Source of the DNA: Prostheceraeus crozeri
Taxonomy: Eukaryota > Platyhelminthes > Polycladida > Euryleptidae
Direction: 5' to 3'
DNA: 64,000 nt
NCBI GenBank assembly: GCA_907163375.1
Contig: CAJQUW010009248.1
Coordinates: 62,001-126,000, forward strand
Part shown: piece after piece, positions 33,197 through 42,073 of the stretch
How the letters are laid out: each line of letters opens with the position of its first letter
How positions within the stretch are numbered: position 1 is the first letter of the stretch
Program-made: the position numbers and the translations under genes
Notes under the pieces: model-generated
Told to the model about the DNA's origin: nothing
Databases searched by the model: none
Seen by the model: only the letters and a program-made list of their open reading frames with translations

Positions 33197-33658
33197 TTAT
33201 TTCAAATCATGATAGAACTTACAAATCATTTTTTTATTAGAGGATGGATTACATGAAAAGTTTTGAATAACAGATACAAATCGAGATACATGTAAACGTT
33301 TTAAGATGAAGTACAGTACAAAAGCACCACACGTTGATGAAAGTGGATGTTGTAGTATGCGTTCATTTCGCTGATATTGACGCGTATGTTTTCTCAACCA
33401 CTGCTGTGTTGGTATATTTGGAGGTTGAGCAAGAGAGTCAAATAGTTCACCACGTCGGTCTTCTCCAATAAAGATCGCTTTCCAATGCTCACCGCCTAAA
33501 TTCTTCGAATGAGTGTTTAGCACAATAAAGATGGGATAGTGATTTACTGCAGGTGGTAAGGTATCGAGTGAATAGACATTATCGAAAGCTTTCAACGTCG
33601 CTTCGTCTGCATTACGCTGCACTTTAGTCTTAATATCGTCAGCAGTCAACCAACTCAT
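33197..33658 (-). CDS. Adenain-like cysteine protease (copy A)
   Basis: 153 aa, intact in both copies. His58 (GGEHWKAIF), Asp74 (LFDSL), Gln103 (LQHPLSSTCGAF) and Cys110 give the His-Asp-Gln-Cys layout of the adenain/Ulp1 clan. The size is close to Polinton and adenovirus maturation proteases. In adenovirus the enzyme cleaves capsid and core precursors after Gly-containing sites; the Gly-Gly sequences in the minor capsid and core proteins here would be natural substrates. Its start overlaps the stop of the capsid gene (TAATG), implying coupled expression. Confidence 0.9.
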   Translation of the reverse strand: MSWLTADDIKTKVQRNADEATLKAFDNVYSLDTLPPAVNHYPIFIVLNTHSKNLGGEHWKAIFIGEDRRGELFDSLAQPPNIPTQQWLRKHTRQYQRNERILQHPLSSTCGAFVLYFILKRLHVSRFVSVIQNFSCNPSSNKKMICKFYHDLK

Positions 33659-34933
33659 TAACGATTATACTGAAGAATCACGTCACGATACTTTGTAATT
33701 TCAATATTTGAATCGAAGACTGCATAAATTAATACATTGATCGTCTCAGGTAGTGTTCTTTTGAACGTCAAATCCAAACGAATATTATGAGGCACGTTCG
33801 CTTGACGATAGGGGCCACTAATGTCGCTGTCAGCAGTCAAATCAAATGCATAAATAGTATATCCACTCTTAAACTCTTTCATAGTGAGTCCGTTGGTATC
33901 ATCCGTATTGTAAAAGCCAAAGACATCCATAAAATCAACATAACTGCGCATAAATTGATCCGCAGCAAAATCTGGTTTGTAGGGTGGACCAGGATGACTC
34001 ACACCATTTACACGTAAAGCAATTTCACTTAACTGATTGTGTTTAAAATTGAAAGGATTCTTCTTTATTTTACCATTAAATGCATCATTTTCAACCATTG
34101 CCACCATGAGGGGCTTCGGTGCTTCCGATGGAAAGAGGGCATCTTTCATGAAACTCTTTTGATCTTTAGGAATTGTAAAGGTGAGAAGCTTTGTATGCTG
34201 AACGGTAAATGGCATTTTGGCGGTTAAGACCTTCAGCATGTCCTCTAATGACACTTGGATTCGGTACTACTCGACGAATGTAAAGTGCAATATCTTCCAC
34301 ATGAATTCTAAAATTGTCAACTTTAGCAAATGCATTCAGCGCAAATTCAGACTTATTCAATGTCAGCTTGAGTCGCATGCTGGTATTACAGAGTAAAAAC
34401 TTTGACTGTCTAAAGAAGTCTAAATTCAGCGGACCATATAGCTGACATACTCTACTATCTTTAATCATAGCAGATCACTTTACAAAGCCACTGTTTGTTT
34501 CAACATCAAATTTTCCTGCTTCATCTGTGTACCATCCCATGGCTTCCATATGACTTTTTTGTGCTGCTGGATGAAACTGTGATACATGATTGAAATATGA
34601 TTTATAGGGATAATCGCCTTGACCACCTTCCACCTGCTGCTCTCCAATCGTTAGAGAAACATCACGAAGTTATGTAGTCAATGGTAAATTGTTCAGTCCA
34701 ACTTTATGTGTATCGTCAATAGCAGTTCCATCTGCTTGCTGAATTCTAAACCTCAAATCAACCATCGCATAACTCAAATCTATGTAGTCATCACTACCAC
34801 CAGAAATAACAAATTCAATGGGGCCAGCATTCTCAGCTGTTCGAGGATGATAATCTACAATACTTGAACTAAGAATATCTGTCTGTATGGCTTGTTGATC
34901 AAACAAACAAAAACCGGAAGTTTTACACTCTAT
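33658..34933 (-). pseudogene. Polinton major capsid protein (copy A, broken)
   Basis: Same gene as the intact 425-aa frame at 55854-57131. In copy A the start codon is ATA (34931-34933), there is a TAA at about 34673 and a TGA at about 34470, and two bases are lost at about 34222. The remaining pieces match copy B almost everywhere, including GPIEFVISGGSDDYIDL and VNGVSHPGPPYKPDF. The family is the double jelly-roll capsid of Polintons, often annotated as F54H12.2-like. With four separate lesions the gene cannot make capsid. Confidence 0.9.
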
Positions 34934-34935
34934 GA

Positions 34936-35391
34936 TTAGAAGTTATGGCAGCGTCGTCGTTTAGCGCCTGATGAATGATTAGAGCCTCTGCGACGTTTGC
35001 GTGAATGCCTTTTGACTGAAGATCGTACCTTACCAGCTCCGCGATGTTTCCTCCTTCCTTTTTTCATTCGTTTAGGTGATTTCTTTCCTTGAGTAACACC
35101 AGCAAAGGTCTGCTTCAATGTTTTTAAACCACGTTCCTTCCCACGATTCAACAAACTGCTCTTAAAACTTCTACCTCTGGAAAGATCACTAGCAACATCA
35201 CCAGCAAAGCCAACGGCATTACTTAAATCATTTCGTTTTAAAGATCTACCGACATTGGATATGAGAGGTGCTACAACAGATTTCAGTGCACCAAGTATGC
35301 TACCTCCACGTTGGCGGCGAGCGCCGTTGTAAATTTGTCCTCCACCACTTACCTAGGAGGGTCGTGAATAAAATGAGGCAGTTGGATTCAT
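34936..35391 (-). pseudogene. pVI/pX-like minor capsid protein (copy A, nonsense)
   Basis: Starts MNPTASFYSRPS at 35391 and meets TAG at codon 13, where copy B has TAT. Copy B instead has a TGA three codons earlier where A has CGA, so each copy has its own nonsense change. The 151-aa product has a Gly-rich region with GGSILGALKSVVAPLI, an amphipathic segment like the membrane-active part of adenovirus pVI. Its C terminus is very basic (KRMKKGRRKHR, SRKRRRGSN), suited to DNA binding. Gly-Gly sites would suit the adenain-like protease. Two small out-of-frame starts exist but are not needed. Confidence 0.7.
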
Positions 35392-35432
35392 AGCTCAAAC
35401 CCTAAACATTGTTAGTTACAACTTTGCATGAA

Positions 35433-36521
35433 TCACTGTCGATCACTTAGATGAAAGATGGCGGCACGACGCATCCAAGAGTTCATACTTGAAGGATAAC
35501 CAGTCCATTTAACAAGACACCATTCTTCACCTTGCCTTTTTTTACATCGAATGATTTTCTCTACCAAATATGTTTCACTTTCAGTGACTACCTCAATCTC
35601 ATCGCGGTAAAAGCTACCCTCAATTTCTTCATTATCGTAATCTTTCAACTTGTAGGTGGTCGGAGAGTCTTTTTGATTAATCCTTGATACTGTAAATACC
35701 TCCTCTGTCCAATTCGGAAGGTACCCTTTAGCAAAAACACTTTTCACTTTTGAGATACGAACTTTATCACCAATTTTCACATCACTTTTCACATGAGTGC
35801 GTTTACGTTGGAATGATTCGCGCACTTTATCTACATTGTCAGCATTTACATCTACTGGTCTGAGTCCAATAGAACGATGGATAGAGTGATTGTAGGCATG
35901 GAGTGTATCTTGTAGAACCTTTGTCCAATTTTGTGTCAAGTTGGCAGTAAAATGTCGCCACAAGCGATTTTTTAATGTGCGATTAAAACGTTCAACGAGT
36001 GCAGCTTTATAAGCACTCTTTACACTAAACAACTCAATGTCATGCCTCTCAAATAATCTTGTCACATGCTGATTTTCAAACTCTTTCCCTTGATCACTCT
36101 GAATTCTTTTTAGAATGCGACCTTCTCGAAAAATTGTTTTGAATGCTTTTGCTACTCCTTTCCCTTCTTTAGTTTTTAAAGGTTGAGCCCACGCATAACG
36201 CGAGAAAATATCAATGACGGTTAAAATAAAATTATTGCCCGAGTTATGTTTTGAAATGGAGGCAACATCACACAAATCTGCTTGCCACTGTTCATCGATG
36301 TCATGAACAATATAATGTCGGGTGCGGTACTTCTTTTTCGCTTGTTTGTGGAGTGTATAGGTAGCCTGACCCTTTAACCATCGTTTCACTTGTGATTGTG
36401 GAAGACCACTCGCTTTTGATAATTTCTTGATAGATGCAAATCCTGCCGGATGTTTTACATCATAATAGATTGACTTCAAACGTTCAGTCGATGACGACTG
36501 ACTCTTTTTTCTCCTTCTCAT
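35433..36521 (-). CDS. Polinton integrase with chromodomain (copy A, intact)
   Basis: I start at Met 36521 (MRRRKKSQ); a longer frame to 36653 overlaps a Cys-rich gene. From this Met, residues 16-50 hold the Polinton N-terminal domain (YYDVKHPAGFASIKKL, VKRWLKGQATYTLHK). The retroviral-type core has Asp82 (QWQADLCD), Asp143 (IQSDQGKEFEN) and Glu177 (ALVERFNRT). A beta-barrel C-terminal domain follows (VKIGDKVRISK), and a chromodomain lies at about 318-350 (YLVEKII ... LVKWTGYPSSMNSW). It joins element ends to host DNA; the chromodomain may steer it to modified chromatin. All catalytic acids are present. Copy B has two frameshifts. Confidence 0.92.
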   Translation of the reverse strand: MRRRKKSQSSSTERLKSIYYDVKHPAGFASIKKLSKASGLPQSQVKRWLKGQATYTLHKQAKKKYRTRHYIVHDIDEQWQADLCDVASISKHNSGNNFILTVIDIFSRYAWAQPLKTKEGKGVAKAFKTIFREGRILKRIQSDQGKEFENQHVTRLFERHDIELFSVKSAYKAALVERFNRTLKNRLWRHFTANLTQNWTKVLQDTLHAYNHSIHRSIGLRPVDVNADNVDKVRESFQRKRTHVKSDVKIGDKVRISKVKSVFAKGYLPNWTEEVFTVSRINQKDSPTTYKLKDYDNEEIEGSFYRDEIEVVTESETYLVEKIIRCKKRQGEEWCLVKWTGYPSSMNSWMRRAAIFHLSDRQ

Positions 36522-36699
36522 CTTTTTGTTTTCTTGCCTTTCTACATTTACAACAACTGCAGCATTTAGCTTTAGCGGTTTTGCGATCGTGTTCACATTG
36601 CTTAGGGGTTTCATTGTGAGAGCTGGCGCAGCAAGTGCAAGTGACAACGACATTCACCTCTGGCGGCTCATTACATGGGAAGCAACACATCTTCTTCAT
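36484..36699 (-). CDS. Cys-rich 71-aa mini-protein (copy A)
   Basis: Starts one base after the stop of the 230-aa gene (TAATATGAAG). It reads MKKMCCFPCNEPP, then CTCCASSH and KAKCCSCCKCRKARKQK, with 12 Cys and a His, and ends Lys/Glu-rich. The pattern suggests a small zinc-binding protein. It is open in both copies with few changes and keeps all but one Cys (one CTC becomes RTC in B). It overlaps the start of the integrase frame by about 38 bases. No family recognised. Confidence 0.55.
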   Translation of the reverse strand: MKKMCCFPCNEPPEVNVVVTCTCCASSHNETPKQCEHDRKTAKAKCCSCCKCRKARKQKDEKEKKESVVID

Positions 36700-36700
36700 A

Positions 36701-37393
36701 TTAATAGTCTGAGAACATGTATTTCCTGGGAGGAGCTGTTTTACGTTTTCCTTTTACTAGTTTTAGTGGTGGTGTAGATCTACGTCGAGTTCTTCCTCTT
36801 GTTTGCTTAGTGAGTGTGGGAGGGGATGTAGCAGGTGACGTCTTAAACCAATTTGTTGGCATTTTCATCGTCTGAAGCATTGGAGCAGTAGCCACTGTTG
36901 AATCAAGTTCTTTCAATGTCTCATTATTCAAAGCAAATTTTGGCACATTATGCTTTTTCAATAGTTTAAGAAAGTATGACCAACCAGGTAGAACATAGCC
37001 CTGACGGCGCTTTCTACGTGTCGCATACTGAATCAAGTCTTCATAACGTGAAGCATCAATCACTTTATTTTCATCTGTAATGATTTCTCCTCTATCATTT
37101 ACATTGAGATGGGGTTCAATACTGTTGAAAAGAGATATGGCATGTGCGCGAGATGCTAAAGGTGTAGCAGTCGATACAGAGTCACGCATCTTATTTTTCA
37201 AGTTTTTCAATTGCTCAACAGTTTCCGATTGTAATAATACAGCACGATGTGGATCTTTGATGTGAACATTTTGCTGATAATCTATTTCTTTCCTATACAT
37301 TTGATTTGCAAGAGGTTGCTTTACTTGCTGCATGGCAGTCAATTGTACATATTCATCCTGAGGAATAACAATCATGCGAGAATAAGAACTCAT
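36701..37393 (-). CDS. Conserved Polinton 230-aa protein of unknown function (copy A)
   Basis: Intact in both copies with only a few substitutions. It starts MSSYSRMIVIPQDEY and has a helical N-terminal half, then FNSIEPHLNVNDRGEIITDENKVI, RKRRQGYVLPGWSYFLKLL and a basic Pro-rich tail with TRGRTRRRS. A protein with this order (N-terminal helix, 'GEI', 'PxGWxxF') usually follows the ATPase in Polintons; its role is not established. Its ATG overlaps the ATPase stop (ATGA), so the two are probably expressed together. Confidence 0.75.
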   Translation of the reverse strand: MSSYSRMIVIPQDEYVQLTAMQQVKQPLANQMYRKEIDYQQNVHIKDPHRAVLLQSETVEQLKNLKNKMRDSVSTATPLASRAHAISLFNSIEPHLNVNDRGEIITDENKVIDASRYEDLIQYATRRKRRQGYVLPGWSYFLKLLKKHNVPKFALNNETLKELDSTVATAPMLQTMKMPTNWFKTSPATSPPTLTKQTRGRTRRRSTPPLKLVKGKRKTAPPRKYMFSDY

Positions 37394-38055
37394 AGTTTGT
37401 AGATAATCATGGGAGTTTTCAAAATATCACTTCGAAATCTAAATTCTTCCGGACACTCTTGCGTAAAGTAAATGAATAAGTAACCGTATGGTTTTTCAGT
37501 AGCTGCTTGGAAAATTTCAATTAAGGCTTTTGATCCTCTGGGTGCAACTTGTCGCGCTAAAATTTCAAATTGACTTTTATCTCGCGGATTCTTGAAAATA
37601 GCATAATAGTGTGTATTCAGGTTTCGTGTACGAGCTTCTTTTCCATCAGGAAACAAATTTTGTGTGATATAGATGATAAAGCACCTTTTATGATGTGCCG
37701 CGCGAGTGAACATATCTGCAACATCTTTTGAATTCTTACTTTCTTTTAAAAAATCATCCAATACAACAACATCATTAGACTGAAGTTTATCCACTGCAAT
37801 AATTCCTTCATGTCGAATAAAGTTACGATTTTGTAATTCCTGAAACAGCGACGGTTGATAGATACCATAACACCAAATCACTCGATTGATAGGTTCCTTA
37901 AACAACTCCCTTCTTTTATCCAATAAATTCAGCGTGAAAACAGTTTTACCTGCATGAGATGGACCTGATACAGTCAGAACTTTATCACATTGAAGTCTGA
38001 AATCCATTTTAATACCTTGAGATTCAACATTTGTATAATTAACGCTTAGAGCCAA
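37390..38055 (-). CDS. FtsK/HerA-type DNA-packaging ATPase (copy A)
   Basis: 221 aa, intact. Walker A is GPSHAGKT (31-38), Walker B VVVLDD (96-101), and a sensor-like ITQNLF lies at 130-135. The short, single-domain form is typical of Polinton packaging ATPases, which pump DNA into the capsid. A second Met at residue 17 (MDFRLQ) is the start used in many relatives. It overlaps the end of the core-protein gene by 17 bases and the start of the 230-aa gene by four, forming part of a tight train. Copy B has a 14-codon in-frame deletion. Confidence 0.92.
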   Translation of the reverse strand: MALSVNYTNVESQGIKMDFRLQCDKVLTVSGPSHAGKTVFTLNLLDKRRELFKEPINRVIWCYGIYQPSLFQELQNRNFIRHEGIIAVDKLQSNDVVVLDDFLKESKNSKDVADMFTRAAHHKRCFIIYITQNLFPDGKEARTRNLNTHYYAIFKNPRDKSQFEILARQVAPRGSKALIEIFQAATEKPYGYLFIYFTQECPEEFRFRSDILKTPMIIYKL

Positions 38056-38404
38056 AGATATTACCCAATAGGTTGCCCACGACAGGAGCTAACATTGGAA
38101 GTATTGCTGAAAGGAAACCGCCCTTTTGTGTTAGAGTTATCCTCTTTCATTGAAGTGGGACTTTAGGATTGGAGATGAAACGCAATTTTGTGGCATATCG
38201 CTTAAGTAACTTTAGTTGTTTTGGCGCTAATTTCTTCGTCCTCAACTTTCTGACATGAGAAATAATTTCACGAATGAATTTATCGTTGGCATATCGTATA
38301 GCATTGTATCGCTGATTTGCTTTCATTCGTCGGAGAGCTTGAATGGCTGAAGAAAACTTTGAAGACTTTTGACTTTTACGTTTCGCCATTTTACGTTTCG
38401 CCAT
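38039..38404 (-). pseudogene. Basic virion-core protein (copy A, nonsense)
   Basis: Starts MAKRKMAKRK with a repeated basic motif. The helical body (SAIQALRRMKANQRYNAIRY) stops at residue 85, where TGA replaces an Arg codon of copy B. The missing tail holds the GGF-type hydrophobic segment described for copy B. The family (basic N terminus, long helix, RGGF + hydrophobic C terminus) is widespread in Polintons. Confidence 0.75.
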
Positions 38405-38455
38405 TTTCCGTGTTAGTCTTTGCTAAAACCTATCTTTACCACATTTGCATAGGTA

Positions 38456-38784
38456 CTAACTATTGCGACATAAGTGACACTCGAAATGAGCAACATCACA
38501 GTGGTTAAATTTGCAAAGTTGAATGCATCTACGTATGAAACAGCGTTGACAAAAGCGTGCTTACATCTCTTGAAGATGCGCTTTTCATTTCCATCCTTTC
38601 GCTTACATACATCACAACACATAGTTTCACCGTTACTGATGTCTATAGCAAGTCTTTTTGAAGATATGAATTTGCTAGCCTTTTCTAAATAATAGACGCA
38701 TGTACAGAAGGAATATACTTCGAGAGTGAGCAGACATAGCTGGAAAACCAGTTGTGCTACAATCAAGTACCACTGCATTTTCAA
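38456..38784 (-). pseudogene. Membrane-anchored RING-like protein (copy A, frameshift)
   Basis: Same gene as the intact 109-aa frame at 52050-52379. A T-run is one base shorter here (near 38550), so the frame leaves the Cys-rich region after RCKHAF and reads a false hydrophobic tail to 38413. The N-terminal hydrophobic segment and first zinc ligands are unchanged. Confidence 0.75.
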
Positions 38785-39191
38785 TTTTTCTTTATGGAAA
38801 GTTGAATGTGAATATCTGAAATCGCTTCAATCACTAGACTGCTACCATGATGGTTAAATGCGTTAAGACGTTCAGCAATTTTTATCATATGTCTTTTAAA
38901 AAATTCTTCGGGGTGATCTACCACTTCCATTGAATAAGAAGCAAAATGGAAAGAGCGACTTTCCACCTCTTCCTTTCCAAAATGACTAAACTTAATTTTC
39001 ACAACTAATCGCGCCATGACAATGCTATCAGAGAATGCATTCATTAACTCTAGAAATAGAGTGCTAGCATCATCGACCACTGCTTCGATGTCGGTCTCAT
39101 CTTTATGAAAATTTATCACATAATCTTGAACAGCTCCTTTTAAACTTTGCCTATGAAAATGTAATGTTCCGCAGTCGTTTGTGAAAGACAT
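38781..39191 (-). CDS. Conserved Polinton 136-aa protein (copy A)
   Basis: Open in both copies; B lacks three codons. It starts MSFTNDCGTLHFHRQ. Its second half reads SRSFHFASYSMEVVDHPEEFF ... IAERLNAFNHHGSSLVIEAISDIHIQLS. A segment of this type (aromatic strand, helix with F-x4-GSG-W/L-v-x-x-I, ending in a strand) often precedes the polymerase in other Polintons and adintoviruses. Here it may be a stand-alone version. That link is a pattern impression from memory. Its ATGA start/stop overlap ties it to the membrane RING gene. Confidence 0.6.
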   Translation of the reverse strand: MSFTNDCGTLHFHRQSLKGAVQDYVINFHKDETDIEAVVDDASTLFLELMNAFSDSIVMARLVVKIKFSHFGKEEVESRSFHFASYSMEVVDHPEEFFKRHMIKIAERLNAFNHHGSSLVIEAISDIHIQLSIKKN

Positions 39192-39275
39192 GATCGCCCT
39201 TTATCTAACCCATCCATTGCATGAAAACAACTCTTCTCATTGCAACATTCATTGAATTACGGTAACAAGCATGCA

Positions 39276-39824
39276 TTATAAATCAATGGTTTGAAAGAGA
39301 TAAAATAGATACAGCTGGTAACTATCATACAGCGAGCAATGATAACCATACAGGACTTTGGCAGTGCTGAGGTAAGTTGGAAAGAAGCATTGGTTATGAA
39401 CGTAGCTACTACAACGAACAGACAAAATAGGAACAGATAAATCCTTAAAACGTTTCGTGACTTCATGATAATGTTGATTCACTCTACTATCCCAAGGTGG
39501 GAGCGAAATATCATCAATGATTAGATTGGGAAATACTTTCCTCTCCTTACCAGGATTATTACAAAAGATGCGTATAACATTGAAAGCAGCTAACCATCGT
39601 TTAAAGTCAATAAGAAGAGCACTCTCACAAGAAAAGCCATAGTCTTGCAAATATTTCAGATTAAGTCCATGAATGTGTTTTCTCACCCATTGATCAACAT
39701 TGGGATTGCAGTTGGCATGTTGATGATAGACACTAACAATCTGATATGTCCAATTGTTCATAGCAATAGCACTGAGCTCCTGTACAGGTTCACCCTCACA
39801 ATCCATAAAAATGATGATAGAAGC
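39276..39824 (-). CDS. DEDD-type exonuclease-like protein (copy A, intact)
   Basis: The in-frame region begins at 39824, right after an acceptor-like TTTTAG, giving ASIIIF before the first Met. FMDCEGEPVQELSAIAM has the D-x-E of exonuclease motif I on a hydrophobic strand. Further acidic blocks (LIDFKRWL, IDDISLPPWDSRVNQH) and a C-terminal HCSLYDSYQLYLF could supply the remaining ligands. The start codon may come from splicing to the ATG exon at 40791-40793, because the join is in phase; otherwise translation starts at Met 39806. Proposed role: proofreading or nucleic-acid processing. Copy B has one nonsense codon. Confidence 0.65.
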   Translation of the reverse strand, partial: ASIIIFMDCEGEPVQELSAIAMNNWTYQIVSVYHQHANCNPNVDQWVRKHIHGLNLKYLQDYGFSCESALLIDFKRWLAAFNVIRIFCNNPGKERKVFPNLIIDDISLPPWDSRVNQHYHEVTKRFKDLSVPILSVRCSSYVHNQCFFPTYLSTAKVLYGYHCSLYDSYQLYLFYLFQTIDL

Positions 39825-39858
39825 CTAAAACGGAAATTTACACATCTAAGGAAACGTT

Positions 39859-39984
39859 CTATAACATATTACAAAATGAAGAATTACATCGATGCTTTTC
39901 ACGACAACATACACAAATGATATGATGGCAACGAAGAAGTAAAATGTATCTAATAAGACCACGTCTACGACACTCAAAGCACAT
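39859..39984 (-). CDS. Small RING-like zinc protein, 41 aa (copy A)
   Basis: Starts MCFECRRRGL and continues LLLRCHHIICVCCREKHRCNSSFC. Cys2, Cys5, Cys19, His20/21, Cys24, Cys27, Cys33 and Cys38 form a RING or treble-clef-like set. It lies between the spliced gene and the exonuclease, within the possible intron that joins the ATG exon to the exonuclease. Open in both copies with one change (C to F) outside the main ligands. A longer frame upstream (from 40107) overlaps the previous gene's basic tail and is probably not used. Confidence 0.5.
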   Translation of the reverse strand: MCFECRRRGLIRYILLLRCHHIICVCCREKHRCNSSFCNML

Positions 39985-40018
39985 AAGCGAATTGTCATAG
40001 GGTAGAGTTAGGAAAGGA

Positions 40019-40793
40019 CTAGTAATTCTCCTTCTTTGATTTGCGTTTTGATGCAGCATTCTTGTCCGACTTGCGCTTCGTACCACTGCTGTTAAGGATT
40101 TGATCAATTATGTCGTCCACGTTGGGTGGTTTTGGAATATATAGGATGGATTCCATATGCATGGAGAATGAGGCTATTTTATTATCCTTGTGACGACCAT
40201 AATATAGCCCATTCACTTTGAAAAGGATATCCCAAGTACCTTCTCCGAGCTCGTCGCATGTGATGGGTGTTGAATGATCTCCCTCCTTCTTATAGTAAGT
40301 GCACCAATGTGATACCGGTAGGCAAATGTGATTACCATCCCAAATCTTTCTATAGGGAGTATCCTTGTCATCTGTCGCCTTCCACTCTTGAGCAAGAGGA
40401 GTAGGAATGTCCATATTTAATGTCACGTACTCCTCAATAATATCAAGTTGGTGGCGAATGTACGGACTCACGGGGATCAGTATGTAGTCTCCATACTGAT
40501 TATGCATTATCTTGACATCCGTGGAAGGGAGCATTCCCGTTTGGAGTACTACGCCATGATCGTCATAACGCAAGACTTGTTCAAATTTACGCTGTAGCGG
40601 TGTAGGATTATGTACCTTGGTTGTTTCTTCCACTGGCCTCAGTTGTAGATGATCTGATCGTAGCGAACCTTGTAACGTTTGACCGCCATTTTGTCCTACT
40701 AGTGCAGCAGATGGAGTAGATGCCTAAAAATGAAAAAGACTGTATTAAGTTTACGTTCAAGGGAGGAGAGGGAGGAAAGTAGCGACTTACCAT
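40019..40793 (-). CDS. Spliced putative DNA-binding protein, 235 aa (copy A)
   Basis: The ATG at 40791-40793 is followed at once by GTAAGT. A 67-nt intron ends CATTTTTAG at 40724, and exon 2 (40723-40019) begins GCA TCT in phase, giving MASTPSAALVGQNGG. Copy B has the same structure. The body is mixed alpha/beta, with WDILFKVNGLYYGRH and SFSMHMESILYIP, which recalls single-stranded DNA-binding proteins that read 'GxYxG...S..vxxIl'. The C terminus is a Lys/Arg/Ser tail (KRKSKKENY). First gene of the late-like train; a replication or packaging role is possible. Family not certain. Confidence 0.65.
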
Positions 40794-40950
40794 TTTAGTT
40801 GGATAATAGAATAGAGAGAGAGAGAAAATGTGCGTCCGTCACTCGTGCGATTCAACGATGGAATGATTCTCACTGTCGAAGGTTCGCTATTTATATAGAA
40901 ATGCTTGATTCTCATTGGATGATGATCCTCATTGGACAATAACATCAAGC
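40794..40950 (-). promoter_or_regulatory. TATA/CCAAT promoter of the reverse gene train (copy A)
   Basis: On the reverse strand, two CCAATGAG boxes (near 40935 and 40915) precede TATATAAATAG (about 40888-40898). A CT-rich initiator region follows and then the ATG about 95 bp further on. Copy B has the same layout at 49905-50046. No other TATA box was seen within the train. Confidence 0.75.
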
Positions 40951-41215
40951 TGATTCCAAATCTGGCCTCCGTTTACCAATCCGAGCCTTCATTCGCCCGC
41001 TGGAGCTGTTTCTTGGGAAATTCTAACTCTGTCGTTTTTCGTCAATCTCCCAAAATCTTAAATGGCGTCTCACATCTAAACGAAGACAGATATGAACAAG
41101 GCGTTTCTTTCACAGAATTTGTCTCACTCTTAGCTTTCAAACGAGCTATTGCACGACAAAATCTGTCCACTAGAGGCCAAGAGCGAAGCTAGCTCTCCCG
41201 AGGGGGGGGAGGTCA

Positions 41216-41859
41216 GTGAAATTTGATGAAAAATGTTTTGGTGAAGGTCCCAGGTCGAAATGCGACACTTTGGAAAAATTTCAAAATTTTACCCATACAA
41301 AGCCACTCTGACACTTAGGATTTTTTCAGGTGAGCTCCGACCTAAAATCTTGTAACAGCTCTAACTTTTGAACGGCTGGTCCGATTGACTCGCGGCAAAA
41401 ATGGCGTCGAGCAGTTTTTCCTCCTCTTTCAAACGAGTAGCTGTAAGACAAAATCCGTTCACTAGAACCAAAGTTAGAAGATTGCTGTCGGGGGGGGGTC
41501 CGTGAAATTTGATGAAAAATGTTTTGGTGAAGGTCCCAGGTCGAAATGACACACTTTGGAAAAATTTCAAAATTTTACCTATACAAAGCCACTCTGACAC
41601 TTAGGATTTTTTCAGGTGAGCTACAACAGTCCACCCTCCCAACCTGGCCGGCACACCACGCCAACCTGGCCGGCACACCACGCCAACCTGGACAGCACAT
41701 CACCGCGCGCTATACGACGGCCGGCCAGAGGGGGGGACGTCAGCGAACCTTTCGGACTCACTTGGCCGGCACACCACGACACTCTGCCATTCCAGAGGGG
41801 GGGACGTCAGCGACGGCGGCCATCTTGCGCGGTCCAGAAGTGGAGTTTTACTTACTACT
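41216..41859 (-). repeat. Polinton A right terminal inverted repeat
   Basis: Reverse complement of 20219-20909 with indels: one GGCAGAGTGTCG block fewer and one extra GGCGTGGTGTGCCGGCCAGGTT unit. Contains G-runs of 7-9. Inward of 41216 the sequence continues with blocks shared with the copy B left end (TTTGAAAGCTAAGAGTGAGA on the reverse strand). Confidence 0.9.
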
Positions 41860-41865
41860 TACTCA

Positions 41866-42073
41866 GCCCAGAATTATGATTGTAAAGTACCTGACTATAA
41901 AGCGAAACACATCTAGATTTGGTGAGCCTCTTTATGTCTGCAAACACAAACATTTTGAGCAACTTTATCCACATTCTTACATACATTGTCGATCAAAAGC
42001 ATGATAATAGCACACGCACATCATAGGAAATGACCTGAAGACATTCCATGTAAAAATTAAGCCTCTGGGTTTA
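41866..42073. other. Spacer between Polinton A right end and flank repeat
   Basis: About 210 bp with no counterpart on the left side and no recognised feature. Confidence 0.5.

Larger units (their letters stand above)
20219..41859. mobile_element. Polinton/Maverick element, copy A (complete ends)
   Basis: The element starts AGTAGTAAGTAAAACTCC at 20219 and ends with its reverse complement at 41859. Just outside are TACTGA (20213-20218) and TACTCA (41860-41865), a 6-bp target duplication with one mismatch. Polintons are known for 5'-AG ends, long inverted repeats and 6-bp duplications. Inside are protein-primed DNA polymerase, retroviral-type integrase, packaging ATPase, adenain-like protease, capsid protein and about a dozen other frames. 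Many genes are broken, so the copy is probably not autonomous, although its integrase frame is open. Confidence 0.93.

Noticed and set aside
40608-40793. 61-aa frame starting MVSRYFPPSPP
   Set aside because: It reads through the intron that follows the start codon; splice sites and phase are kept in both copies and explain the region better.
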